Below are positions 30,861 to 41,722 of a DNA stretch of 64,000 nucleotides, one piece after another (within the stretch, counting starts at the first letter, position 1; each line of letters opens with the position of its first letter). The stretch covers positions 1,649,001-1,713,000 of the forward strand of contig JASPKZ010007250.1 of assembly GCA_030220185.1 (NCBI GenBank), read 5' to 3'. The notes below the pieces were generated by a model. The model was not told the DNA's origin, ran no database searches, and saw nothing but the letters and a program-made list of their open reading frames with translations. Both the position numbers and the translations under genes were made by a program. The stretch comes from Diploptera punctata (Eukaryota > Arthropoda > Insecta > Blattodea > Blaberidae).

Positions 30861-32252
30861 CAGTGGTGGAAATTGGTATAACGGCACTTGTTAGAAGTGT
30901 GAACACATGTTTATTTACTCTTTCTTTGGCATTTTTCTATCTTAACTTAGGAGGTGATTGAGTATAAAACACACACAAATAATGTCAAAATTAATTATCC
31001 ATTTCCGTCCAAAAAAGTACATGAAAACTGAAACCACTCTCACATATGGGTGGAAATTAGTATAAAGGCACTTTGTGTATTTCACAGATTAAACCAAAAA
31101 GACTGAGCACAAAGTTTACAACTATGTTCTAAAATGTACCTCCATTGTTAATTACTTGGAAGATTCTTTTTGGCATTGACTTGATGAGGATGTTTATTTC
31201 TTCTACTGAGATTGAAGCCCACTCTTCCCGAATAACATTTTTCTGCTCAGTCACTGTCCCAAACAGCCGTCCATTGCAATACACAGGCCTTGCCAGGTTC
31301 CCCCATAAGTTCTCAATCAGGTTTAAATCAGGACTTCTGGCTGGCCACGTCAAAAGAGGTATTTCTTTCTTCCTGAACCACTCCTTTGATTTGGCAGACA
31401 CGTGAATGGAAGCATTATCTTGCTGAAAAATTAGATCTTCGCCAAATTCCTCATACATTCGTATCAATTCGGACTCCAGAAGCTCCTCAGTGTAGGACTC
31501 AGAATTCATCTTGGTGTGTATCCATGCCAGTTTTGATCGTCCTTTAAAGCAGAATACTGCCCAAATCATAACACCTCCACCACCGAAGTTTCTACACATT
31601 CTAACTTGCTCTTCAGTACGGAGGTCGTGCCAGTAATACTGAAAGCCATCATGCCCGTCCAGATTAAACTTCTTCTTGTCACTGAATATTACTTTATTCC
31701 ATTCTGAGGTCCAGGACATGTGTTCTTCAGCAAATGTCATTCTAGCTGTCTTATGTGCATTGTTCTGAGGTGGTTTACTAAGATGTTTTTTGAATTTTAG
31801 ATTCTTGTCTTCTGACAGAATTTGTCTTACTCGTCTGGCTGTTACTGGCAACTTCTAATCAGCCTGGATTTGAGAAGAAACATACTCTTACCTTTTGCTT
31901 TACGTAAAATGAGACGTTTAGTGCACCCAGACAATTTTCTTGTCCGTCCATACTTCCCGTTTTTTCCATATTATGAGCCCAGTTTGACAAAATTATCAAT
32001 GATGCATCTTGAAGCTTCAATTTCGTAGCTATTTGTCGATTGGAAAGGCCCATCTCCTTGAAGGCACTAATTCTTGATTTCTCTTCATTTGATAGAGGCT
32101 TTCCATGCAGCACTGTACGTGCTACTGACTTGTAACTGATGAACGATGCTCACAGACACGTCGTCTCCATGTAACTACAGTGTTTTGTTTTACATTTATG
32201 TCTCTGTAAGAGCCAGAAGTTGACCTGCCTTTATACCAATTTCCACCCCTAG
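30861..32252 (-). mobile_element. Tc1-like element with an extra terminal repeat
   Basis: The left end GTGGTGGAAATTGGTATAAC (30863) and right end (complement at 32232-32250) are inverted repeats. A third copy, GGGTGGAAATTAGTATAAAG, lies at 31046-31065, about 185 bases inside the left end. That resembles an IR/DR arrangement on one side only. TA precedes the left end. Confidence 0.75.
31129..32113 (-). pseudogene. Tc1-family transposase, DD34E
   Basis: The catalytic domain (31851 to 31129) is open: VIFSDKKKFNLDG (first Asp), IFQQDNASIHVSA (second Asp), SPDLNLIENLWGN (Glu). Thirty-four residues separate the last two, i.e. DD34E. The N-terminal helix-turn-helix part starts MLHGKPLSNEEKSRISAFKE at 32113 but is frame-shifted at least twice before 31851. 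The enzyme would cut and paste TA-flanked elements. This copy is dead. Confidence 0.85.
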
Positions 32253-32814
32253 GACAGCATTTTCTTAGTTTTTTACGTAATATTTACGTATATAATAAAT
32301 ACAAAATGTGGAGACCTGTATGAAATTATGTCCAAGATAATTATATGTAATATATGACACACATACGGTATTTGCATAGATATTTCAGGAATAACCATTA
32401 CTTTATAAAATTTCATTTTTGTTTCTTTTCTTATGTTTTTAAGGGTTCTTGGTTCTTTTAATAGTGCCACACATATCATATAAATATAGCTACTAATTAT
32501 GATTAAAATAGAATTGCCAATTATAGGAGAATGTTGATTCATACCTGCTGGCTATGCATCTGTTGCTATTGGTGTTGTCTCGAATTCCTCTGAGGTAGAG
32601 ATTCTACCATTGTTAAGATGAGCACATTTTCAAAACATAATTTAATACAGCTAACCAAATGACCTAATCTAATTTAAAGTAACTTTCATAACAAAACATG
32701 ACTAATAGTCAGAATGTTAATTGCTGAACAATGTTTTCCAAAACATCACATGACTTAATGATATAGAAGTAGCACTAAATAAGGTGTCATAATAGAAAGA
32801 AGAAAATGTTGGCA

Positions 32815-33000
32815 ATATTTAATTTTAGGAAGTTATATTTTGAGGTTATTTTAATTATATTATTTTTAGTCTAGACATCTTACCTCAATATTAATGTTGA
32901 TTTGTTCTTGGACATGGTTCAAAACAATTCTGTTTTATCGTCAGCTTTCCCAGTCTGGGAAAGCTGACGATAAAACATAATTGTTTTGAAACATGTCCAA
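32815..33000. mobile_element. PLE terminal hairpin, AAAAC/GTTTT family
   Basis: Starts TTTAATTTTAGGAAGTTATA, left arm to 32944, then an inverted copy to 33001, which breaks off inside the hammerhead (GTCCAAGAA). Arms join at CTTTCCCAG/CTGGGAAAG. Confidence 0.7.
32964..32997 (+). ncRNA. Candidate hammerhead core
   Basis: CTGACGA, AAAAC-ATAATT-GTTTT, GAAAC, AT, GTC. Same family as 27640-27673. Confidence 0.5.
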
Positions 33001-33255
33001 GAAATGTTGGCAGCATGAGATTTTTTTTTTTTACATAGGTGTTCCTTCGTTCTAATGTTCAAGTTTCTTTTTGTTTTTACTGCTAGATTTTTTTCACAAT
33101 CCCTAGATTTTTTATTTGAAAATTTTCAGAAATAGAGAAGTGGAAAAATCTAAAGTAGCTGGTCAGAAAGGCACAGAAATTAAGTAGAAGCAAAATTAAC
33201 GAAACAGATAAATCCAAAGAAGTCACAGTCTGGGAGAAGATCTGTATCTAGAAAT

Positions 33256-33596
33256 CCATCCATCCATTAATCCATAGTAATTCTGCCTGAGGGCAGGTCT
33301 TTCACTGCAATCATAGCATTTTCATGCTATGCTTTGCAGCTTTACTAGAGAATTATAGGTGAGGTAGCTTCCCGTTGCTTTCCACACCAGTAAAGGATGA
33401 TGATGATAATGATAAAGATGATGATGATGGCCAGATGATTTTTGGGACCGTTGGGCCCTAAGCTTCCTGACATTTGTCTTACAGGTGAGGTAAAACACTG
33501 AAAAAACCTCACCCAGGAGCCTGTCCTGACTGGGAATCGAACCCGTGCCTGCTGTGTGACAAGGCAGCACACTACCTTGAGGCCACAGCAGTGGAC
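33256..33596 (-). mobile_element. SINE 3 inserted in a PLE
   Basis: A 341-bp insertion between TATCTAGAAAT copies (33245-33255, 33597-33607). Minus-strand head GGTAGTGTGCTGCCTTGTC with GGGTTCGATTCCC. The tail is GGATGGATGG. Confidence 0.85.
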
Positions 33597-33738
33597 TATC
33601 TAGAAATACAAGGACAAAATTAAAAATTTTGAAATTCCCAGGGAAAAGATTTGAATTGGAAATTCATTGGTCTACCAACAGAAGGAAGAAGAATCGACCT
33701 ACAGGGTTTCAAATCATCAAATTAACAATCAGATATAC

Positions 33739-34742
33739 TCAAAGTTAAAATTGGGAAACACATTATGAGGTTCTTAATTAATAAATTAATGAGTCATTTT
33801 AACATCTTACCTCATATTTCATGTTTTTCAAACACGGTAACTATAGTTTTCAAATGATCTTGTCATTCATTTTCAACCGCCATTATGACTACCGGATATT
33901 CGTTGGAATCTCCTTCTATAACGTTGCCATCTGGTGTTGATTTGACGAACTTCGAGATATCGTTGCCATCTGGTGTTGATTCGATGAACTTCGAGATGAG
34001 GTCACGTTCATCCGGAATGTCGAAATTCATAGATTTAAATTTGTTCTTCTGTATAAATATTTTCTCCCAAACTGTCAAATCCAAAGGTTTTTCCAAATGT
34101 TTTAGAAGTTTAGCTTCTTTTTCAATTCTATGACCTTCCAACAAACTATGTGCTGCAATAGCTGATTTTTCAATTTCACCATTTTTAATATTTCTAAAGT
34201 GTTCCTTTGTGCGAGTGTCCAAATTTCTTTTTGTTTTTCCTATGTATACTTTATTGCAATCTCGACAATCAATTTGATAAATTCCAGATTTTTTACTATC
34301 TGGGGTGTTCATTTTCTTATTGGTTATTAATAAGTTACCAAGGCTAAATTTATTTATCGGTGCCAATGTAATATTGAATTTCTTGAAAATTTTTTGAAAT
34401 TTGTTATTTTGAAAAAGAAGCTAAACTTCTAAAACATTTGGAAAAACCTTTGGATTTGACAGTTTGGGAGAAAATATTTATACAGAAGAACAAATTTAAA
34501 TCTATGAATTTCGACATTCCGGATGAACGTAACCTCATCTCGAAGTTCATCGAATCAATACCAGATGGCAACGATATCTCGAAGTTCGTCAAATCAACAC
34601 CAGATGGCAACGTTATAGAAGGAGATTCCAACGAATATTGGGTAGTCATAATGGCGGTTGAAAATGAATGACAAGATCATTTGAAAACTATAGTTACCGT
34701 GTTTGAAAAACATGAAATATGAGGTAAGATGTTAAAATGACT
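33739..34742. mobile_element. Palindromic PLE with 24-base target duplication
   Basis: The 1,004-bp insertion is flanked by an identical 24-base sequence at 33715-33738 and 34743-34766. Left, minus: a 167-codon open endonuclease frame (34366-33863) with KSGIYQIDCRDCNKVYIGKT. Right, plus: the mirrored tail from 34411. The paired arms are about 330 bases with a 290-base loop. Confidence 0.88.
33863..34366 (-). pseudogene. PLE GIY-YIG endonuclease
   Basis: An uninterrupted frame covering the whole nuclease module: linker APINKFSLGNLLITNKK, GIYQIDCRDCNKVYIG with the Cys-x2-Cys pair, RTKEHFRNIKNGEIEKSAIA with downstream His residues, and LTVWEKIFIQKNKFKSMNFD. No reverse transcriptase is attached, so it is a 5'-truncated insertion. 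Confidence 0.85.
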
Positions 34743-34876
34743 CATCAAATTAACAATCAGATATACATTGATAATGAAGTGAAGAGTCTCTGAAATCGAT
34801 CCTGGATTTATACAAAATATATGAGGTGAGGTGTAAATTCTGATTCATTTAATGATTATTACAATAAAAAACTTAC

Positions 34877-35100
34877 TTTTTTATAATGAAGAGTATTATC
34901 AAGCATATTGATAACAGGAGGGCAGCGATAATTGGTCCTATTACCCACACCATGGTTGCCTCTTCCAAATTTCTATTTACAGATACATCCGAGTTGTCTG
35001 GACTTTCTTCAGGTATGGGTCGCACAGGTGGTTCTCCTGGAGGCACTGCTCGCATATCTAGTGATAAGTGTTCTGAGAAAGGACTCGATGTGTACAGGTG
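34877..35100 (-). CDS. Lar: Lar exon: membrane-proximal ectodomain and transmembrane helix
   Basis: The 224-base exon encodes HLYTSSPFSEHLSLDMRAVP, a Pro-rich stretch, SVNRNLEEA, then the membrane segment VWVIGPIIAALLLSICLIIL and the stop-transfer FIIKK. It ends with two bases of a lysine codon completed by the next exon. Acceptor CAG is at 35101-35103 and donor GTAAGT at 34871-34876. The sequence between ectodomain and membrane is the least conserved part, as usual in this family. Confidence 0.96.
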
Positions 35101-35332
35101 CTGAAACATTCCCACATTCATACTAGTTCATATTGTCAAATGAGAGACTTTCTAAATAACAGATATTTTTGTAGCAGGACATACAGAGTAAAAATACAGA
35201 ATTATTTACAAATTGATCACATGGGCAGCAAGCCATACATTCTTTTCACAGTCTGTATTAATGCATCAATGTTTAATAATAATATATAACAAAACAATAG
35301 GTAACATTTAAATTGCACAAATTAAACAATTA

Positions 35333-35670
35333 GTCTTGTGCCGTAGCCGAGTGGTTAAGGCAGGAAGCCTTGGCACAGAGTTACAGGACTTGTGTTGTTC
35401 GAATCCCCATGTGTAAAGTAATTTTCTCATGGAATTTTTGGCCAGTATGGGACCGGTGCCCACCTAGCATCGTGAGGCATTTGGGTAGCTACAATATGTA
35501 GCGACTCCAGGTTGAGAAGACCGGCTATAATAGTTGGGGGACCGACATGCTGACGACATGTCACCCCTACACTGGCTTATGATCGTCTACCTCTGTGATT
35601 AACACATGTGGACATGAGGCCAGCAGCCGGCTGGTAGGCCAAGGGCCTTCTAGACCTGTCGCGCTTGGAG
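35333..35670 (+). mobile_element. SINE 1 (tRNA-headed)
   Basis: A 338-bp copy flanked by TTAAACAATTA (35322-35332, 35671-35681). It is more diverged than the copies at 14368, 51269 and 62740, and has a different end (CTGTCGCGCTTGGAG). Confidence 0.85.
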
Positions 35671-35794
35671 TTAAACAATTAAGTTAGGTAGTAATATTAT
35701 TCCCCTTGTGTTATGTTTCTTTTTGCTTGAATATTTTCCTAACAGTTGGCCTTCATATTTTATCCTGGTAAAATTATTAAAATACATCTTCTTC

Positions 35795-36215
35795 TTCTTC
35801 TTCCTTCCAAGTATTAGGCCAAGGCCTGTTACGATCCTATAGAAAATTTTCCCTACAGCGTTTTGATCCTTCCGGGAAATTCTCGTATAAGACTTGAAAG
35901 CATAATAATAGTCCCTTCGATTGGTTGCTGGCCAAAGGAAGGCAAGACCAGTGATGGGGCTGCCATCTTATAGCCTCTGGTCAGGCTTTTCTGGAGAAGA
36001 AAAGAAAATAAAGGAAAGAAGAAATGGAAGAAAGTAAAGATTCCCTAGCCCTCGGATGCCCTAATAGCATCAGAATCGAAAAAAACAAGAGTTAACCAAG
36101 AGAGGTTAGATAGTAAAGTTAAAAGAGTGCAAAACACAAGTAAGTGGAAGAAATGTTATGCACAGCTTGGGCACCTTGTGGTCGCCATCCACATATCCCC
36201 TAGATGAGGACCCCT
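35795..36215 (+). mobile_element. 400-bp interspersed repeat
   Basis: Second copy of 12214-12617, with an additional about 20 bases near 35855 (CCCTACAGCGTTTTGATCC). Confidence 0.6.
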
Positions 36216-36329
36216 CTAATTAATTAAAAGAATAAGAGCTTTCGTACACTGGTTTCTTCTAAAATCTCTGAAACTATTTTTAGTCAAAGCCTTTCTCCAA
36301 ATCAATAAAACAAATAAAAGCTGAATTAA

Positions 36330-36660
36330 TAAATTAATGAGTCATTTTAACATCTTACCTCATATTTCATGTTTTTCAAACATGTTTAAATAAAAGCTGG
36401 TTTATTATAGTTAATAATTGAGTTAGAATTTAACATCTGACCTCATAATTTTAGATTTATTAACTGATCGAAGCAACGGTTTCGTAGCATTTGGCGAATT
36501 AACAGTGCATATAAGAGAAAAATTTGTGTTTAGATTGGAGCGCTCAGGTGGCTTAGGGGAAGAGCATTGGCCTAGAAAGCCAAAAGGTGCTGGGTTCAAA
36601 CCCTAGTCTGATCATATAATTTTTTTCTTCAAATATAATATATTAATTGGTTTATTATAT
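36330..36660 (+). mobile_element. PLE end fragment and tRNA-like repeat
   Basis: 36330-36390 repeats the PLE end TTAATGAGTCATTTTAACAT plus CTTACCTCATATTTCATG. The stretch from 36470 to 36660 is a family-1 unit with a tRNA-like module at about 36541-36612 (CTCAGGTGGCTTAGGGGAAG, GGGTTCAAACCC). Confidence 0.55.
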
Positions 36661-36780
36661 TCAAGGGATTTTTAAAAGAACTGTCATAAGATAAAAATAG
36701 CATCTGTGGCATCAATGCCCTTTCCTAAAATCTTGTTGTTCATCACACAGAGATGCTATCTAACTTTTCTGTTATGAAAA

Positions 36781-36892
36781 TATGAAGCCAGCTTTTGTAG
36801 AAAAGACCAGCCTTTCTGCTAAATACTGGAGTGCAAGAGAGGGAATTATTTCATTATCAAGTGCTCGACATTAGATACCAACCAACCAACTT
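36781..36892 (+). mobile_element. Short CCAA-tailed repeat
   Basis: About 110 bases with core CCAGCCTTTCTGCTAAATAC and end GATACCAACCAACCAAC. Other copies are at 38448-38564 and 53174-53294. Confidence 0.7.
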
Positions 36893-37279
36893 TTCTGTTA
36901 TGATGTTTGTTGTTACTTTAAGAAGTTTATACTTTTATAGTTTTCAGGTTTCAGCTTATCTCTTTTTTTTTTAAATATTGGTACTACAATACACTGGTAA
37001 TCTGGGATTTATTAAATACTTGTTTTATAAATTACATATTTCTATATGTAATATATTTCTGCCATAATTCAACATTTCATTGGTTATTCCATTCTATCCG
37101 TGAGATTTTCTATTTTACAATTTTATTAAAGTGTCTATTATTTTTTCATCAGTAACTTCAACTATTATTCTGAATTTTTTTTGTGAAATTGAACCAATAA
37201 GAAGGAGGCAGGAATGGAATAAAAATGTCTACAGAATGAGTGATGACATCTATCAAGAGGTGTATGAGGTAATATTTCA
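36893..37279. other. Gene-free stretch
   Basis: AT-rich, nothing recognised apart from possible LINE traces (MSDDIYQEVYE near 37230). Confidence 0.3.
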
Positions 37280-37870
37280 ACTGACACGACATCATACATT
37301 AATGTTGGGAATTTTTACATTATGAGATTTTCTTAATAAAAATCAATTGAATCATGAATTCTTCTTACCTCATTCATCAATGTTATTTAACACAGAACTG
37401 CGATATCCTCAGATGTTATCATGATCGAACATTTCTAAGAACTTCTAACATTTCTAATGTTAAAAATGGAGAAATAGAAAAATCTGCAATAGCTGCACAT
37501 GTATTGTCAGAAAAATACAGAATTGAAACTAAGTCAAAATTACTAAAACAGTTAGAAAAATCTAAGGAACTCACAATTTGGGAGAAAATTTACATCTGCA
37601 AGAATAAAAAAGAAAACCATAAATTTTGAAATTCCTGGTAAAAGAGAAAAAAAATTTGATTTGGATTTCTTTATTTGTAAGTTCATCGGTCAGCCAGCAG
37701 AGGGAGCAGAAATAAACTTGCAGGATGGACAACCACAAGGCAACAGTTGTAATGCATTGAGATTGTCGCACAGATGCAATGAAACCGGTCTGCATAAAAA
37801 TCAAGAAATATGAAGTAAGTCAAAATATCCAACACATTAATAATTAAAAGAAACCTCATAGTGTTATTTC
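37280..37870 (+). mobile_element. PLE copy with endonuclease tail
   Basis: Signature CATTATGAGATTTTCTTAAT at 37317-37336, then CTTACCTCATTC. Plus-strand frame SNVKNGEIEKSAIAAHVLSE and LTIWEKIYICKNKK, then a frameshift and INLQDGQPQGN. It ends with the signature AACCTCATAGTGTTATTTCC at 37853-37872. The two ends belong to different hairpin families, so it may be two fused copies. Confidence 0.65.
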
Positions 37871-38095
37871 CTACATATATTTAATGAAGTTACGTATAGA
37901 AAAGTGCAGACAGAGGGAGAAGGGAGGAAAAGGGGATGATCTAGAGTATAATTATATATTACGTTTCTCTTGGCTTGAAGAACAGTACAATCACTAGAGA
38001 CAATAGGTTACTTATACAAGAAATTTGTATGTATTATTAAAAAGTAAACTTAAATTAATGTAAGGAATTTAAAAGTTATACATAATAAGATATAC

Positions 38096-38290
38096 CTTCT
38101 GTGGTGTATCAACTACAGCACGGACAAAGATCCGATACTTCTTTCCACGCTCTAGTTTGCGGTTGATAAAACCTTCATGTTGTTCACCATTTCCCAGATG
38201 AAATGTGTATGGAATGTTACGTTGGGGAAATTTTGCAGCAATGTATGGTGCATTATCACGCTCTTGCTTGTTCCCTTTATTTGCTATCAA
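38096..38290 (-). CDS. Lar: Lar exon: membrane-proximal ectodomain
   Basis: This exon of 65 codons begins LIANKGNKQERDNAPYIAAK, continues FPQRNIPYTFHLGNGEQHEG and ends IFVRAVVDTPQK. This is the region following the last FN3 repeats that contains the furin-processed membrane-proximal domain in LAR proteins. Acceptor CAG is at 38291-38293 and donor GTATAT at 38090-38095, phase 0 on both sides. Confidence 0.95.
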
Positions 38291-38399
38291 CTGAAACAAA
38301 TTAAATAACATATTAATCAGAATTTAATGAATTTAAATTTATATAATTTTATATTAACATGGAAACAATTCAAGAAAATTACTTACCATTCTGGAACAC

Positions 38400-38703
38400 A
38401 CAGGAAATAAAAAAAAAGTATTTAACAAATTCAATATTACATTGACATCTCCTCCGTTGTCCAGCTTTTGTAGAAGAGACCAGCCTTTCTGCTAAATATT
38501 GGAGTGCAAGAGAGCGAATGATTTCATTATCAAGTGCTCGACATTAGATACCAACCAACCAACCATATTACATTGACAACGATTAACAAATTTAGTCTGG
38601 GTAATCTACTAATAACTCATATAACGGTTAATGTCCCAGATAGTAAGAAATTTGGAATTTATCAAATCAGTTCCAAAGACTGCAAGAAAAAAATATATAA
38701 ATA
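38400..38703 (+). mobile_element. PLE endonuclease fragment split by a short repeat
   Basis: 38400-38447 and 38579-38700 together read the PLE linker (NKFSLGNLLIT, SKKFGIYQIS), split by 38448-38564. It is truncated by the Tigger element starting at 38704. Confidence 0.6.
38448..38564 (+). mobile_element. Short CCAA-tailed repeat with target duplication
   Basis: A 117-bp insertion between ATATTACATTGACA copies (38434-38447, 38565-38578). Core GACCAGCCTTTCTGCTAAAT, tail CCAACCAACCAACC. Too short to encode anything. Probably the 3' end of a LINE or SINE. Confidence 0.85.
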
Positions 38704-39828
38704 CAGTGGACACCGGTTAATTCGACATTTGATAATTCGAATATAAGTACAATCCCCTTGAAACTCCTATTTAAAATAATGTTAAAATTCATGTTTAATT
38801 TGACGTTTTTAAGCCAACATTTGGATAATTCAAAGCCACAATTCAATTTATTGATAATGAAAAAAGTAATCTGAATTCTATAAAAGTTGAAATACAATTA
38901 AAATATCCAAGAATTCATCTAGTACCCGCATTCCTAATTGCTTATTGTTAAAGTCCCATTAGATGGCAAGCGAACTGGACCGTATTGTTCAGCGCTTTGT
39001 GTCGTTGGAAACAGTACTTAGACACCCACTCCTCACTCATAGCCCAAAAACTGAGAATAATGCATGTACCCTCCCTTACTTTTACAGTACACGTATACAT
39101 GTACACATACAGTACAATGCAGTTAATAACTTCTATCATATGAATCTATTAAGTGGCTCGATTCATAATGTCGAAACACAGAGTATACACCAGTTTAACA
39201 TTAGCAAAAAAAGTTGAAGTGTTCAGGGAAGTAGAAAAAGGAACAAGGATGAAGTGTGATATTGCCAAGGAATATGGAATACTGCCGAACACTTTATCTG
39301 CCTACATAAAGAATACAGAAAAGATAATGGAGAGTTGGTACCTACAAAGTGATGGAAGTAGGAAACTCACAAGAAATTTTAAAGCAAGTGGAGGTTGGTT
39401 CAGTGGTTTTCAGGAAAGAAATGTCATTTCGTTTAAAAACATGAGCAGTAGAGTGCTTCAGTTACCGGTAATAGGAAAACAACTAATTAGTGGATTACCT
39501 GAATTTGCAAGGAATTCTGAATCATAATAAATCTTTAAAGTGGATGAAGCTGGACTTATGACTAACAAAACATTCACATTTGAGAGGGAGCAGTCTTGTA
39601 CTGAAGTGCTATAAACTTGTGTCAAACTACTAGGACTACACATTTATGATCAAAATATGGAAATTAAAAGGTGAGTTACAGAGCATGTTAATTGCAGTAT
39701 TTGCATGAAATAAATTTATTTCAGGGTACAGTACTATGTAAAATAAAGTGTCTTTTGTTAATTCAAAGTTTTGATAATTCAAATTTTTAAAAATTCCCCC
39801 TTGAGTTCGAATTAAAAAGTATCCACTG
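38704..39828 (+). mobile_element. pogo/Tigger-like element, internally deleted
   Basis: Ends CAGTGGACACCGGTTAATTC and, complemented, CAGTGGATACTTTTTAATTC, with TA on both sides (38702-38703, 39829-39830). It carries a CENP-B-like N-terminus and a trace of the DDE domain (VDEAGLM at about 39540). Confidence 0.85.
39168..39527 (+). pseudogene. Tigger-type transposase, N-terminal half
   Basis: Begins MSKHRVYTSLTLAKKVEVFR, then IAKEYGILPNTLSAYIKN (CENP-B/pogo helix-turn-helix) and a second DNA-binding block (ASGGWFSGFQERNVISFKN). A stop at 39525 follows an internal deletion. The catalytic DDE region is reduced to fragments. Related host proteins (jerky, CENP-B) exist, but the TIRs show this is a transposon copy. 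Confidence 0.8.
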
Positions 39829-39836
39829 TATATATA

Positions 39837-41357
39837 CACTGGTGTCCAAAAGTTTAGGATAATTTGTAAAACGGAAAATCAAAATGCTTAAAGAGGAGCA
39901 AGGAGTAAAAATTATTTATCAAAACGTTTCTCAGTACATTTAGTTTAGTTTACATACTAAATTATAATCTCTCTTCAACAATGAAAAAATTAATAGCAAT
40001 TATAAATGAAAATTGCATTGTTGCAGTTAAGCCCTGTTCCATAAATCTTCATTTTTAAAGAGAGTTATGATATAATCAGATGTAGTGTAAGAACAGATTG
40101 CAGTAAACTGGCACAAAGACAACATCTGGACCCTCTGCTTCGGGGTAGAATTATTGGGCGGCTAGAAACAGGACAGACACAAACTGAGGTCTCCATAGCA
40201 CTTAATGTGCCACAAAATGTTATATCTAGGTTATGGCGACGGTTCCAAGAGACCGGAGACGTTAGGCGAAGACCAGTGGGAGGTCGTCCAAGAGTTACAA
40301 ATCCTCAGCAGGATCGATATCTTGCGTTAACTGCAAGAAGAAACCGAACAATGTCTGCCAGACAACTGAGTTCAGAACTTGCGGCCGCCTCAGGTATCAG
40401 AGAATCCAGACAAACTGTCTATAGAAGACTCAGAGCTGATGGTCTGTATGCTAGACGGCCTGTAGTGTGCGTCCCACTCACCCTTGATAACAAGAGAGCA
40501 CGTTTACAGTGGAGTCAGGAACATCGCGACTGGACTCTAAATCAGTGGAGCAGCGTGCTATTTACAGACAAGTCCAGATTCAGCTTGAACTGTGATTCGC
40601 ATCGCGTGACTATCTGGAGGGAGCAAGGAACTCGTTACAACCCCATGAACATCATGGAAAGACATCCATTTGGTGGCGGTGGTCTCCTGGTATGGGGAGG
40701 TATAATGATGAATGCACGCACAGAGCTTCACATCTTCGCAGGTGGCACTGTTAATGCTCAGCGGTATAGAGAAGAGATCCTGGAACCTCATGTAAGACTT
40801 TTCAGGGGAGCTGTGGGTCCAGAATTCATATTCATGGATGACAATGCCCGACCTCACAGGTCACAACTGGTGGATGAGTTTCTTCAGGAGGAAGATATCC
40901 AGCGTATGGAGTGGCCAGCGAGGTCTCCGGATATCTATAGAGCATGCATGGGATGCCTTAGGGAGACAAATTGCATCTCGTCAGCCTCCTCCGAGGACAC
41001 TTCAAGACCTTCACATTGCTCTTCATGAGGAGTGGAATTTGCTGAGCATCGAACTCCTGAACAACCTCATCACTAGCATGCCACGTCGATGTGAGTCTTG
41101 TGTAGCTGTCAGGGGTAATCACACCCCATACTAATCATTTGAACCATTGTTGTTCAACTTTTATGTTCGAATTCTGAAATGCAGTTTTCGTTTGTTGTGA
41201 AAATGACAAGTGAATGACGTATTCATGCCATTGTTTCTTTCGTGCCATGTTTCTAATTATCTGTGACATACCCTTACCAAATTTTGTATTATTCTGACAA
41301 ATGCTTTATAATAAGTCGGCAAATGAACTAATTATCCTTAACTTTTGGACACAAGTG
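39837..41357 (+). mobile_element. Tc1-like element, nearly complete
   Basis: A 1,521-bp element with TIRs CACTGGTGTCCAAAAGTTTA and, complemented, CACTTGTGTCCAAAAGTTAA, flanked by TA. It abuts the Tigger element with only a few TA bases between. Confidence 0.9.
40072..41134 (+). pseudogene. Tc1-family transposase, DD34E, one frameshift
   Basis: The frame is open from about 40072 (RGRIIGRLETGQTQTEV and SRLWRRFQETG, paired-like DNA-binding domain). It continues through VLFTDKSRFSLNC (first Asp) and FIFMDDNARPHRSQL (second Asp) to about 40933, where a small deletion shifts the frame just before the catalytic Glu (IEHAWDALGRQ). It ends at 41134. No ATG is seen in frame at the start. Otherwise well preserved, so a fairly young copy. 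Confidence 0.88.
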
Positions 41358-41666
41358 TATATATGTGTGTGTGTGTTATATTGCAGATTTTCGCGGATAT
41401 AAGTATGAATAAGAATGTTTTCCATGTCTTGGATTCAAGTTCGGCCTCTGGCCACTGATTCCTACGTATCGGCATGATCCCACATGCCATTAACAAGGAA
41501 TGATAAGTTCGAGTCACAGGTTTAGGTCTTATATAATTAATCACAGCGAAAACTCTATGTGGTTAATTATATAAGACCTAAACCTGTGATTCAAACTTAT
41601 CATTCCTTAATTATATTATTTTTGGTCTGGACATCTTACCTCAATATTAATGTTGATTTGTTCTTG

Positions 41667-41702
41667 GACATGTTTCAAAACAATTCTCTGTTTTATCTTC
41701 AG
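41667..41702 (-). ncRNA. Candidate hammerhead core
   Basis: CTGAAGA, AAAAC-AGAGAATT-GTTTT, GAAAC, AT, GTC on the minus strand. Mirror copy on the plus strand at 42802-42837. The stem II loop is two bases longer than in other copies. Confidence 0.5.
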
Positions 41703-41722
41703 CTTTCCCAGACTGGTTTTAT

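Larger units (their letters stand above)
30488..32545 (-). mobile_element. LINE 'B' 3' end split by a Tc1-like element
   Basis: Minus strand: the LINE frame TLKNIRKETKMKFYKVMVIP (about 32391-32460) stops and resumes at 30858 with FRSECWAITKRQEQRLEAAE, ending in a TTCTTC (GAA) tail at 30488-30503. The intervening 1.5 kb contains the Tc1-like element plus about 130 bases (32254-32390) of unassigned sequence. Confidence 0.7.
33050..34840 (+). mobile_element. Old PLE hosting a SINE and a palindromic PLE
   Basis: PLE endonuclease tail (KEVTVWEKICI, then KDKIKNFEIP) is readable across 33190-33255, 33597-33738 and, as a terminal region, from 34767 to about 34840 (ATATGAGGTGAGG). It is the oldest of the three elements. 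Confidence 0.7.

Noticed and set aside
34932..35126. Plus-strand ORFs over the Lar transmembrane exon
   Set aside because: Antisense to a verified exon with correct splice sites.
40558..40857. Minus-strand ORF
   Set aside because: Shadow of the Tc1-like transposase on the other strand.
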